From assembly GCA_963580455.1 (NCBI GenBank), contig OY756958.1, positions 2,306,501 to 2,370,500 of the forward strand: a stretch of DNA of 64,000 bases. The letters run 5' to 3'. The notes under the pieces were generated by a model. It made no database searches and was not told the origin of the DNA. It saw only the letters and a list, made by a program, of their open reading frames with translations. Origin of the DNA: Euonymus europaeus. Lineage: Eukaryota; Streptophyta; Magnoliopsida; Celastrales; Celastraceae. Positions 41,520-53,277 of the stretch are shown here, one piece after another. The position numbers were made by a program, and so were the translations under genes. The number at the start of each line of letters is the position of its first letter. The first letter of the stretch is position 1.

Positions 41520-44500
41520 TCAGCAGCCCCATTGGCCAATCCAACTCTCAACACCAATGAGTGTCCTGTATTTTTTCATCTCAGTTGGTTTCAATACGGA
41601 TAAAGGAATGTCTGAGGAGAGTAACTCTATGCATTTGATGCAAAATACCCCGCAGTCCGCCCTGTTAAAGAAATGATAAACAACAGAAATGATAAACAAC
41701 AACAATCATAAGAAAAATGTATGTTAAATCTACATGCATACAATTAATACGCACCCATTCAGCTGTTGTGGTACACCGGATGCCCTCTCAACTCCCCATG
41801 GATGGTCCATGTCTCCTGATATAATTCCAGCAAGCTTCAAAACCCTTGGTAGAAGTGATCTAAATGGCTCCATTTCAAAATTGAATTTTGCTGCCCTGGT
41901 ATGACTTCTAAGAGAATCAAATGCAAATATTTCTCTTCCATTTAAGTCAACCATAAGGGCTATCCAATGATCTCCTTTTATATTAAATGGAATGTAAACT
42001 CTCTCCAATCCAGTCCATGACACATACTTTCCACTACCAGAAACAAACTCCTGAAGTCTATTATCGCTGTCCCAGTGTTTTGGATCCGGGTTCTTCAGGT
42101 ACAACCTCCACCTGCTTGTCAAGTATGCCTGCATAGAAGAGAAATCTTCAGAAATTATTACTTTAGAAATAATGACACTTACATTGAAACTATTATAAAC
42201 TGGACGAAATATATTCTTTACAAATGTATAACTGTTCTAACTAAATTATGGCTTCCCACAGTATATTTTATTTTTCAATTTATTATGTTCTATAATATGT
42301 CCTCGTTGTTCTAAATTTAATCGTCCATATTCTAAATACAATATTCAAACTCAAAATAGTAAAACTTACTGAAAATGTGGTATCGACTATATGGCATTTT
42401 TGTGGGAAGAGAGTGGGATATTTTTCTTTCCTGGCTAGCATATAGTAGATGGCCGTATCCAAATGCTGCAAAACATTACAGTAATAAATGAGTTAATGTA
42501 ATAGTATTTGAATATCGAAGCTTAATCACTCTTCCATACCGTATCCATGAGCCACCTCTCCTCACTCAGCAGGTCAGTGAACCATTTCTTATCTGCTGAG
42601 CAAGTTGGTAACTGAAAAAACTGGTGCTCTGTCATGTCATTATAGAATGACGAAAATTGTTGCTCCAACTCTGTATCCAATTTTCTTAGCGGGTTGAATT
42701 GTTTTGGGATCACAGCAGACACCTTGGGTCTCTTGGAAGTAGGGTCGGTGTATGGAGACATATGGTATTTGCTTGTCCTGACCACCCTCTTTGCATGATG
42801 TTCAGGAAACTTTGCCTTTCTCAAAAAATCTGACAACTCCGGGCTGGATATGACAAGTGATGTATCCACTGACAATGGCAATGGACTGTTATACACAAGA
42901 AGATCAGTGGTAGGAGTGACCTCTGTAGGTGTTCCCTCCTCATCTGCATCCCCCACTTCCCCAAGTTTCTCACCCACTGTAGCTGCTCCCTCCCCATCTG
43001 CATCCCCCTTATTATCATCCCCTCCATCTCCAACTTTTGCATCCACTGTAGCTGGTCCCTCCTCATGTGCATCCCCCTCATTGTCATCCCCCCTTCCCCA
43101 ACATTTCCACCCACCCTAGCAGCTTCCTCATCATGTGCATCCCCCTCATTGTCATCCCCCCCTTCCCCAACATTTCCACCCACCCTAGCAGTTTCCTCAT
43201 CATGTGCATCCCCCTCATTGTCATCCCCCCTTCCCCAAATTTTTCATCCACCCTAGCTGCTCCCTCCTCATCTGCATCCCCTTCATTGTCATCCCTCCCT
43301 TTCCCAATTTTTCCACCCACAATACCTTCTCCCTCCCCAGCAACAGCCTCCATTTGGACATCCTTCAGAATCTGTTGCACTATATCATATGCTTCTTTCT
43401 TCTTCTTCTCATCCTCCTCGGTATCACTACTTTCAATGGCCTTTTCTTTCATGGCCACCTTTGCCCTTTTCTTTCCTCTCAGACTTTCACGTATCTCTCC
43501 GATAGTTGGTTCCGCACTCTCTTGCTGTGTGAACCTTGGTGACTTCCTTCTATGGAACATATCCATAGTGGGAATTGTCATTCTCTTCCTTGGAGACTTT
43601 GGGATAGGCTGTTGCTTCCCCTTCATCTTTTGTACTCCCTTCTTCCCCACCACCTTTCTTTTTAACGACTTTTTCTCCTTCTCCACCACCTTCTCCTGAA
43701 CAACATCATCCATGACACTACCTCTAACGAGATCTTGAATGTCCGAATTTATCTCCTCCATCTTCTTCAGAATTCTTTTGCCCCTACCTTCAAGTTTCTT
43801 ATCAAGCCTCTTCTTCATTGCAGTCAAATTCTGATGTATGACCTTACCAATTTCTTCAACTGCATCATCCTATAATAGACAATTATATGTTCAAGTCATT
43901 AACTGTATAATTCTAATAATAATAATCAATGTTCTAAACAATAATATTCCTGTTCCCAACATTGGTGGCAAAATTTCTCAACAATGAATATATCTATATA
44001 TATACTAAACATGCTGCTAAAAAAGGTATTTACATAGAAATTTTAAATACCAATTTCTTTTCACTTTTTCTGTCCTTATGAAAGCTTGTAGATTGGTGAA
44101 CACCAGTTCGCTGTATGCGCTTCGGAATCTTGAAGACTGCTTGCTTCACAACTATTGGGACAACGTCATCATCACTCAGTATGTAGTCCTGCTCAGTCTC
44201 AGCCACAGATGGTAGTAAATTAGCATTTACCTCAAGGTCATCCGTGTCCAGTACGTAATTTACTGCAGCAGGTTTGGGAGATGTGGTTGGGGTCCATCTT
44301 AACATCCGAGGATGTAGGTCTCCAACCCTCCGAGCAAAGCAATCACCTAGTTGAGGAACAGCCTCATAAGCCCATATCTAAATCAAATAAGAAGATAAGT
44401 GTATAAGTTCCACAATAAAATAAGCATAACTACAATAAACCATAAAAGTTCCAAACATATCTATAAACGTTCTAAACATAAAATATACAGTTCTAAACAT

Positions 44501-45236
44501 TATATAAAATTAAGATATGCAGGCCCATTACTTGGAAAGCATAGGGGAAGCCCACAAGACTATAGAAGTCAATCTTCAATCCCTTCTGTTTGAACTTGTC
44601 TGCTCTCCCAACCAATGCTCCCTCCAGTCCTTCTAAGGTTCTGGTAAAACTTAGAGTCCCCCATGGGAACTCATTAAATTTCACAAGATCTTCGACCAGT
44701 TTCATCCAGTTGAGGTCGATGGAAAGCTTGGTCTCCTTTCCAAGAAGGACGACCTCAACAAAGTAGACAAGTGCCAAACTGAACTTTGTCCCTGCCTCAT
44801 TACATGCAATGAACTTTTCTTCCAGTTCATTGCATGTGATGAGCCTTTTCCCTTCAAACAGAGTGTCCACTGTGTCAAAATCACCAGGTTTTGGTAACGG
44901 CTCCAATTCTGGCATTGGGGAACACCTAAGCCCTGTAATTAGGTTGAACTCCCTGATTGAGAATACAGCCCTTTTACCACAAAGGTTAAAAACCATTCGT
45001 CCTTCATTTTCTTCCTTCCGAGCTCTAACTTGATGGAGGAGAACATTATGGATCACTTGAGGATGGTTCTTTGGCCCCTGGATGTCCAGGAACCTTCCAA
45101 AACAGGAATTTCTAAACTGGTCCAAGCAGTTTAGTTTGTCAAGCTCTTTTCTTATAAGACTTGACGCTTGACTCAACCTGCAAAGTGCAGCTACCTTGGA
45201 AGGAAATCGGTCTTCCTCTCTAATCTTGAATTCCAT
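41520..45236 (-). pseudogene. Ulp1-like protease gene of MULE (DUF1985 + C48), two frameshifts
   Basis: Six exons on the minus strand: 44532-45236, 44051-44377, 42540-43869, 42370-42465, 41755-42128 and 41520-41661. With two missing bases restored the coding length is 2,976 nt (991 residues). Exon 1 is a DUF1985 domain (LCGKRAVFSIREFNLITGLR), continued in exon 2 (IWAYEAVPQLGDCFARRVGD). Exon 3 is a Lys/Glu-rich linker with a 69 bp minisatellite. The last exons form a C48 peptidase with His in GDHWIALM, Asp in FAFDSL, Gln in PQQLNG and Cys in ADCGVFCI, all present. The lesions are two C-runs of 6 (43088-43093, 43225-43230) where an equivalent repeat copy has 7. The architecture is that of KAONASHI-like Ulp genes carried by MULEs. 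Substrate unknown, presumably SUMO or a related modifier. Confidence 0.88.
42935..43330 (-). repeat. 69 bp coding minisatellite in Ulp1-like gene
   Basis: Units encode a 23-residue phrase of the type GGDDNEGDAHDEEAARVGGN. TCATGTGC anchors occur at 43063, 43131 and 43200, with the related TCATCTGC at 43268, giving periods of 68, 69 and 68. The 68 bp units are those with a shortened C-run, which is where the reading frame breaks. Confidence 0.85.
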
Positions 45237-46561
45237 TAAGTGTACACTGCAAAAAAATAATTGAGTATGAAAAATGTTAGAATTCGAACAATGAACTATT
45301 ATTAAGTGAAAGTAAAGTTAAATGCTTAACAAAAAACAGAAATTGATAAAACAAATATTCTGTGACATATAAAATATAAACGGTTCTAAACAAATTAAAG
45401 CTGTTCTAATCAGATAAACCTATTATCTACACCAAAATCATATTCTGAAAAAAAAAAATGCATTGAAAAGTAAGCAAAATCCTTTAGCACAACATACAAA
45501 AAATTAAGGCTGTTTTCAACATACAACAACCAAACCAAAGCATACTCTTTCAACACAAACAATGATAATCCCATAACTCAAATTGCAAAACATTGCATCA
45601 ACCCTCAAACGAAAATCCCATACAACACAGCAAACAACCAAAAAGTGCTTAAAAAATAAACTGCTAGACAAAAAACTTATCTCTTTTGCACAAAACCAGT
45701 TTAGTTCTAAACAAAATTTCATCTTTTCTAAGCAAAAACATAATGATCTAAACAGTTCATATTCTTCTATTTCTAAACATCTTCTTCTGCTCTGAACAAT
45801 AATATAACATGAGCAAAACATACAACTGTTCAAACTCCTTCAGCACATCACACAAAATACTTCTAGACAAACAACGATAACAAACCTGATAACTCAATGA
45901 AAAAATCCAAATTTTATTGCATGAAACCTAGAGCGAATACCTGATGCAACTCAACCAAAACTGATACTAAACAATACCTGCTCAACAATACCGTTTTAAA
46001 CAAAACCTAGATTATTCTAAACAAAATAATCACTTCTCTATAGAACATCTTATTTTGTGGCATTCACTCAATTCGAAATTCCTAAAACCTGGGAAATTTG
46101 TATTCCATAAACCGTAGAACAGTTAAATTTAATTGACAATGTAATACACTCTATAACCCAATTAAACCGCAAAACCCAACCTAACCCAAATGACATGACA
46201 TGATGCACACAACCGCAACAAAAGCAAACAACCAGAACAGGGACATGCACTCCTTCATATCATACAATGAGCACACCCAGGGGCCGAACTCCTTCTCATT
46301 CTTTCAAATAGATTTCATCAATAGTAAATGAAAAACAGACTGAACCAGCAAAAAAACATGGCTTACCTCCGTGCCTGCTACACGTAACGGACAAAGTCGT
46401 TGAGAGAAGAATGATCGAGAGTGGTCGAAGCAAGAGAGTGGTGGATGCAGGGGGTAATGGCGTCGAAAAGGGCTTCTTTCCCCTTCCGTTCCTTTCCTGT
46501 AACTGCAACTCAGGTTTCTCTTTCAAATTCGTTTATTGCATTTTCATTCATTTGGAGGGAA

Positions 46562-46691
46562 GTATTGGAATGAGGGTATGTTAGACATTTCCTTGGTCAA
46601 AAGGGTTACAAGTTAAATTTTTTCAAAAAGAGATTAGTTTGCAAAAAAGATTTACATTTTGGGTTAGTTTGCCAAAATTCCCAAACTTGAA
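46562..46691 (-). repeat. MULE right terminal inverted repeat and target duplication
   Basis: This is the inverse of the left TIR, ending CAAAATTCCC at 46682, followed by the 9 bp AAACTTGAA. Confidence 0.93.
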
Positions 46692-48318
46692 AGGGCGAAG
46701 GGATGGATTTGCAATTAAAATTATGAATGTGGGCCAAAACTATAATTATTCACACAAATCAGACAAATCACCTAGGAAGAGGAGTTGCGTAACAAATTCA
46801 TCATATTATTACTATAATTATTTTCCTCAAAATCCTATTTGATGCACATAATTACTAAAATATATACTCTATAAAGAAATAGCATAGTAATCAGAATTTA
46901 TTAGTGCTGTGAAAAAAAAAGTCAAAACTAGAACCAACTAAAATTGAATCGTTTGATCAATTTTTCAAAAAGAAAAATATATTTTAAATTAAGATCGATC
47001 GAAAAATCAATTAAAAATTAAAAAATCGATCTATAATAGATTAAACGGTTTGATTAAAAAATATAAAAAGGGATCAAAACCGACCTTCGACACCTCTAAA
47101 ATTTATCAATTTAAAAGTTATTTTTTATAATAATTTGTGTTTTGGGATCTATAAATCTAGTGTCTCTCTAAATTTTTGAAAGATTTTTCAAGAGTTGCAT
47201 AGATCTATAATCTTTTATATTTTTGTGTTGAATAAAGAATGTTCAAGAATTTTTTATTACATCATCTTCAATGAAAGTGAAATATAGATCTCATTCATTT
47301 CCCGTGGATTTTTCACCAAATTGATCCTTCCAGTGTATTTTAGCGACACATATTTAGTGATCAATTGTGGATCTTATAAATTGTTGGAGATCAATATTTT
47401 TTGATGAAGGGAAAGCCAAGAATTTAGATCTAGTCCATGTGTGTTTTGTTTGTTTAGTCTATCCAAATTTGTCTTCGGCCAATGTTGTCCAATCGCATTA
47501 TGTTTACTTTGATATACTCTGATATTGTCCGAAGTTTGTAATTTCCTAAGCTACTTTCTTAAAAATAGTTTAAACCCCAACATTTTATTCCCTATAAGTA
47601 AACGTTACACCTAACGCCATGATAAGAGTCTAGGAATTCACAAACTCAAGCATTATGAATTACGAACCGAAGAACAAACACCGGATTAACACTGGACAAC
47701 ACCACCGGACAATCCTAAGATGTACCCGAATAAATCTATGCCAGAAAATGAGATCGAAATGATAGAGCTATCTCATGAGTCGAAATGCTGGGTCTAAGCT
47801 TTTTTTATCATTAAAAAAAATAATTTGTCGTTTTAAAAAATAGACAACAAAGATGTATAACGAATTTAAATACTTATCATTCTCGACTTAAAAAGTCAAT
47901 TTTTTTAATAAGTATTGTACAAACAAATTAAATACGATGTTCGGAAGCTTGATTGAATTGAAGGAACAGGATTAGACCTCTCGGGCAAGTTCCATGGTCT
48001 TATCAAATTCCATTGCCCTTGCAAAGATGGAAAACAAGTTTTCTACTGCACGCAGCAAAAAATTATTTTACTATACATGACAATAATGTAAAAGAATATA
48101 GAGAAAAGGCAAATGCTAAGCAAGAGTTGAATTGTACAGGCAAATGATCTAACGTCCGTATATTTTCGACAATGTGATGGCATAATTATACATGCAGATG
48201 GATAGCACAAGCAGGAACAAGTTCCGATCATAGATAGCCCTTCCGAAACAAAATCACCGGTACAAGGGCGAAAATAAATTATTCAAGGAGTTCAAATCTG
48301 CGACGGGATAGTTACCGA
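46692..48318. other. Intergenic between MULE and BTB gene
   Basis: AT-rich DNA without a recognised gene. The first part is the former ESD4 upstream region. Around 46915-47080 there is a low-complexity run of GATCGAAAAATCAATTAAAAA-like phrases similar to that at 20560-20760. Confidence 0.5.
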
Positions 48319-51300
48319 TCACACAAGCTGCATGACAGCAGCCACTCGCAAGGCCCCGTTTTGTAGAAGATCAGCAAGCTCATCAAAAAGTAGAGCTGTA
48401 CGCCAGCCCCATCCTTTGGGGGCTTTTGGCAAGAGAGTACCCCTCTGTTTGAAGCTTCCAAACACCATCACTTCTCTCTTTGATGGACAAATCAACTGAA
48501 AAAGGACCGATACGAGGCCAAAGTTACGATAAAATGTACCAATGTTAGCAATAGACATTTGTCTATGATCAATTGTAAATATTACCTGATAGCGAGCGGT
48601 AACCTTTTCACGTGAATCTACAAACATATGAACCTAAAAAAAGTATACCAAGCGAGAGGTTCTTATTAGGTGAATATATGTAGAGGAATATTATAATAGA
48701 CCGCCACATGCTTTGCCTGGTCAAAGTAAGAATAGACTCACCTTTCTAAGGGGATCTGATACCTCTGCCTTCCGGCGATGGAGAAACAATCCTAAAATGA
48801 TATCCAGTATTAGTTGTTTTAAATAAATGAAAAATTAACTGTTCTCCATCATATTGGAAGAAGTAATTTGTATCCATACACAGCCTTCCATAAACCAGAA
48901 CATTACCAAGAGTCCGACGTCCTTGAGGATCTTCATCATTGAAAGCCTGAACACTAACCTAGAGATTCAAACAAAATTTGTCAAAGTTTTATTGAAAGTC
49001 CAGTAACTCGCAGAAAATTAAACAAAAGGAGAGAACCATCCCAGAATATAGAAATTGATATTTAAAGGGCAACCGATTTTCATTCAGATACCTTCCACAA
49101 AGAACCAGCATAATAAAACTCAGGAGAGTGCTTAACTTGGCCATCACTGAGCCGGTGCACATCCTCAAATTCAACTCTGTGGAACAAGTGGACAATTAAC
49201 ACGTCTTTCGAGATAGGAAATAAGGAGGGGGGAAACTCTTTAGATTGCTTCTTTAGCAAAAGAGAGGACATTAGTTCTCCTGAGCATAGGATAACTTACC
49301 CAAAACGAAATGGAGGGAAATGATTTAGAGGTGTTTTCATATCCAATGATATAGAAGAGCTGTCTGTGTTCTCCCCCTCAATTCCGATTGCATTCTCTTG
49401 TGACTCTAGCATTGGGTCAGAAATACCACTGGTACCTGGAACTGCAACAGAAGTTCCAGATGATCTGCCTTGCAGATCTGTCTCATACCCCCTCTCCTTC
49501 TGCTCTGCATGAATATCAGCATTGTTGCCTCCTCCTTGGCTTAACCCTACCACAGCAGTCAATCCATCACCTGACATATCTCCATTATGATCAGCTCTAG
49601 CTTCAGAATCATCATTAGCAAGGGACTGCTGTCCATTTCTGTTGCTCATACCAAATGGCACACGAGAAAAGACAAAACGTGTAGGAGGCCAAGCAGCTGC
49701 AGGTACAAATGTAGTTCCTCGTCCAATGCCCGCAAGTCCATCAGTATTGCCTCTTACATGCACACGTACGGGCCTGAAGAGGCCATTTCCTTCACCTTGA
49801 GGAGAATCAGCAACGTACACATTGCGCATGTTGCCAGGTGAATTATTATAATCATGCTCTTGCATGTAATAACCACCTGTAGCAACTCCATGTGAAAATC
49901 CAAAGTTCTTTCTGCAAGTGCATGCTGTACTGGTAAAGCAGCAGATTCTGCATGTGTCAGCACCAATTTCTTGTACCCTCTCCCTTAATAGCATCTGCAT
50001 GTAAACAATAAAAAAGAATGTAACATCCTCATAAAAGAGAGAAAAAATCTCATATTGAATGGGAATGTACAAACCCCACCCTGACAGGTTCAGTAGAGTC
50101 TATCTTTCACACAAAACCAAAGTAAACAACTTCCGTGCACAAGGCTCCCACAGTGGGCGAGAAATGAGACATACATGATGCGTGCATGCCTTATCCCACA
50201 TTAATATATGGAGAGACTGTTTTTCAGGAATTAAACCAATAACCTCTAGGTTGCACCCTTACAACTCTACCACTAGGTCACATGTTCGCCTTTATACAAA
50301 ATGAAAGGTAAACAAAGGTAAAAGGGAAAAAATAGGTCAGATGGTTTCAAGGACAGCTAACAACCCACAAATTGCTCATGACACCTGTTTATTCATGAAG
50401 CATAGACATTTTGACAAAGTATGGGATCCCCCCATTCCCTCTTTTTAGAAGAATTCACCACATGGCAACAGATAAACAAAAAGTCTTGGCAACAAACCTG
50501 CAGCCAAAGACCATCATTTATAGCTTTGCAAGGAAATCCCAACTCCTCAAGCTGCTTTCTCACATTTAAAAGTGCCTCAAAAGACATGTTGCAGTATAAA
50601 AGAGAACCACCTTCAAATATACTGACAAAAGCATCGTATTCGTCCCTACGAATCCCACAGTTTCCTTTGGCATAGCCTTTCACCTGTCTTTTGCCAACAA
50701 CCCTGCCACCCCATGAAAGAGGCATGCCACATCTTCCCCAGTCATTCAACATGCCAACATTACACGATGGGTCCACTGAAGAGCAATGTCCTGATTGATC
50801 AGTTGTATGCCAAGTACTGTTATTCAAATTGTAGAAAGATCCTTCGTCAGATGGCCCTTCCATAGCCACCAAATTAGCCCCCAGTCCACTTTTTCCAACA
50901 CCAATAGGCATCTCAATGTAAGAACATGAGGTTCTAATTCCATCGGCATTTGAGAACGAGTTACTTGATGACGACGATTGTTCCATGCTGCATGTGTATA
51001 TAGGCTGCAAATTTGACTGATTGTATGCAACTTGTTGGACCTGTTGGTTGGAATCAGAAATACTTGTTGGGAAATCAACCACATAGTCTACAAGCTCTAG
51101 AAGAAGATTTTGAGCAGTGTTATGGCCCTCCATGTCATCTTTCAAACTTAAGTGTCCTAATTCGGATTCCAACCTCCTATTATTGCAGCTATCGATCAAA
51201 TTCTTTCCCTTAGCTTTAGGAGAATCAGAAATGCCAATACCTATCTCTGAACTTCCTTGTTCAGACTGTTCTATATTGCAAAGAGAACCCTTTGAGAGAA

Positions 51301-53277
51301 GGGTGTATAATGCCAGTTCAAACCTTTCAATCACAAAAGAAACCACTTTATTTGATTTAAACAATTCAACTATCGGTTAGAAAAGAAAATTTATCTGCCA
51401 CTAAGCCCCTTACCGCTTTTCTTCACCAGGCACCCATAGTTCATCTGAGGTCAGCAATGCATGCAGAGTTTGAGCAGAAAGTTTTGGAAGCACCTAATTG
51501 TTAGGAAGAATCAATATTTAGATGGCAGAGATTATAGACTGCAGAACCAAAGATTTAAACTTAAGTGCAAAACTTCATATAAACTATGATTCTAAAGGAG
51601 ACTACAAAATGAAACCAATCAAGATAAACACGTCTCTCGTGAACACGGCTCCCACAGTGGGGGGGAGTGTGGTATAGACATGATGTACATAGACACCTAC
51701 ACCTTACCCCTACATGTTACGTGAAAACTGAACATGTGGCCTCTAGGTTGCACCCCAACAAATCTACCAATGGGCCACATGTTCGCATGTCCTATAGTTA
51801 CAAGATGTTAAAAGAGATGATGCATAACAGGATATTGTTATTCATATTAAAAAAAAATGACAAGAAAAGGTTTGATTACGAATCTTTTAGTATTGTTAAA
51901 TTTAAATTCTATAAAAAATGAGGCATCATTATTTACTCATCCTATATCACTAGTATTGCTGTCCTCCAAATCGCAATGAAAAAGAAGGGAAAAGTGAGAC
52001 GGAGAAGGAAAGGGATAGCCATCCGAACCAAACAAAAAATGCCACCACATAGCCACCTCTTTAACCAGTACCTCTTTCAACTCCATGGCACCACTTTGAC
52101 ATAGGTAACCCCAACATGCATTTCTTACGCGCTCTCCATGTATTCCATAATCTTGACTCTCAGCAAATACCTGTATTCAAGAAGATAAGGCCCTTGGTAA
52201 AGAAAATCAGAAGCTGTCTAGTAGAGCATCTAGATTCTAGACATGATCAGGCAAACACTCCGAACCTGGTATGCTAAGAAATTTGAAGTCCACAGTTCAG
52301 ATATAATGAAATCTGTGCATATTGCACATAAATCCTGCGAACAAATATCATACAGATTAATTTGGGTTTTTATATGCTATGATCTTCAAAGAGTTGTTTA
52401 AACCAAGAAAATTCAACACCTGTAAGTCCAGAAAAGAAGCAGCCGCCAGAACACGAAACGCATTATTATCACTAAGTTTGGGATGATGCCCATATAGATA
52501 AGCCAAAGCTATTGCAACTGCCTCCCCATTAACATTATTGTCATCCACATTCAAGGTCACAACTTGTGCACTCGCTTCCTTCCATGGTCCATGTAGCATA
52601 TTTCTGTCAAGCACAAGAATGAAAGCAAACTAAGTTTCACCAAATTAAATTTCATGAAAGGTCAACAGATGATATAAACATGGTGCAATACGCCACCAAA
52701 ACCTAAAGATTAACAGATTATCACGGTCAATAAAAAATTCTGAAGATGTTTGATAAATTTTAATATTACTCAAAATTACAACGACGTTACAATAGAAAGA
52801 ACAAGAGACTGAGGAACGGTGTAACATTTGTAATTACAAGCCATCACAACAACGGAAGGATGTGTTTCAGTGAATTCAGAAAACACATCTAACAAGCTAA
52901 TTAAGGTAACAAATCAATTAGTTAATTACATTAACAAAACAATTATCTTTATCTTTTCAAATGAGCAATTAATAGAACCAGACGAGATAATTTTCCAAGA
53001 AAGCGCAGAATAGGAACCTGAAGTAGGAGCTGCGAGAGAGGATGAGGCGGTGGAGGTGGTAGGTGGACCCCATGGCATGGACAACGATATCGGAAAAAGA
53101 GCCGGAATTGAAGCCCTCCATCTGGATATGATCGCAGAGTGAGGTGAGATTACAATCCAACGCTCGTAACTCGCTGCTGCTACGGTCATTGTCTGAGTGT
53201 TGGGACGGCGGAATCGCCATCTTCATCTGCTGCGGCCCGTACGAGCGAGGCTTCGGGCTCGAATACTGCGGTTCCAT
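48319..53277 (-). CDS. BTB/POZ domain protein of a plant-specific large family
   Basis: Twelve exons give 2,625 nt and 874 residues: 53018-53277, 52420-52603, 52266-52334, 52072-52170, 51414-51493, 50498-51323, 49300-49994, 49092-49176, 48907-48958, 48742-48791, 48586-48633 and 48319-48495. The BTB/POZ fold occupies about residues 55-170 (FSDIVVHAMGSTYHLHRLIL). A BACK-like helical part follows (SQDYGIHGERVRNACWGYL). The long central exons are Ser/Asn/Gly-rich and hold a Cys cluster (ADTCRICCFTSTACTCRK). The C terminus (from VEFEDVHRLSDGQVKHSPEF) looks like a compact folded domain and ends RVAAVMQLV. BTB proteins commonly act as CUL3 adaptors; the domain order recalls germ cell-less-like proteins, but I cannot name the orthologue. 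Start ATG 53277 (MEPQYSSPKPRSYG) is preferred to an in-frame upstream one. Two introns carry SINEs. Confidence 0.88.
50123..50292 (-). mobile_element. tRNA-derived SINE in BTB gene intron 6
   Basis: On the minus strand ACATGTGACCTAGTGGTAGA (A-box-like), GAGGTTATTGGTTTAATTCC (B-box-like), CATGCACGCATCATG and the tail CACTGTGGGAGCCTTGTGCA follow in order, as in Au-like SINEs. It is in the sense orientation of the host gene. Confidence 0.75.
51635..51792 (-). mobile_element. tRNA-derived SINE in BTB gene intron 4
   Basis: This is a sister copy of the SINE at 50123-50292. On the minus strand it has ACATGTGGCCCATTGGTAGA, then TGCAACCTAGAGGCCACATG, and the tail CCCACTGTGGGAGCCGTGTT. It is also in the sense direction. 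Confidence 0.75.

Larger units (their letters stand above)
37108..46022. repeat. Dispersed octamer GTTTAGAA / TTCTAAAC in MULE
   Basis: On the plus strand GTTTAGAA occurs at 37108, 37130, 37171 and 38514. TTCTAAAC occurs at 41301, 41323, 41423, 43932, 44470, 44491, 45384, 45705, 45771 and 46015. One-mismatch forms (ATCTAAAC, TCCTAAAC, TTCTAAAT, TACTAAAC) lie between them. All lie in leaders, introns or 3' flanks, none in exons. I saw no copy in the opposite orientation in either half; this was a reading by eye, not an exhaustive search. Confidence 0.7.
36437..46682 (+). mobile_element. 10.2 kb MULE carrying transposase, small gene and Ulp1-like gene
   Basis: The ends GGGAATTTTG... and its inverse ...CAAAATTCCC begin terminal inverted repeats of about 120 bp (36437-36556 and 46562-46682). 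A 9 bp target duplication flanks them: AAACTTGGA (36428-36436) and AAACTTGAA (46683-46691), one mismatch. Inside are a MURA-type transposase (+), a 146-codon gene (+) and a Ulp1/DUF1985 gene (-). MULEs that carry Ulp1-like proteases (KAONASHI type) are known in plants. All three lesions found are single-base frameshifts, so the element decayed only recently or is an assembly-error-prone intact copy. It sits about 250 bp upstream of ESD4. Confidence 0.93.

Noticed and set aside
42850..43699. Plus-strand Ser/Pro-rich frames (up to 210 codons)
   Set aside because: They are antisense to the Ulp1-like exon 3 and its minisatellite; the minus-strand gene model with splice sites and DUF1985/C48 domains explains the region.
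33888..51792. tRNA genes at the SINE loci
   Set aside because: Only A/B-box-like motifs are present; no acceptor stem or cloverleaf, and the 3' parts match the SINE tail.
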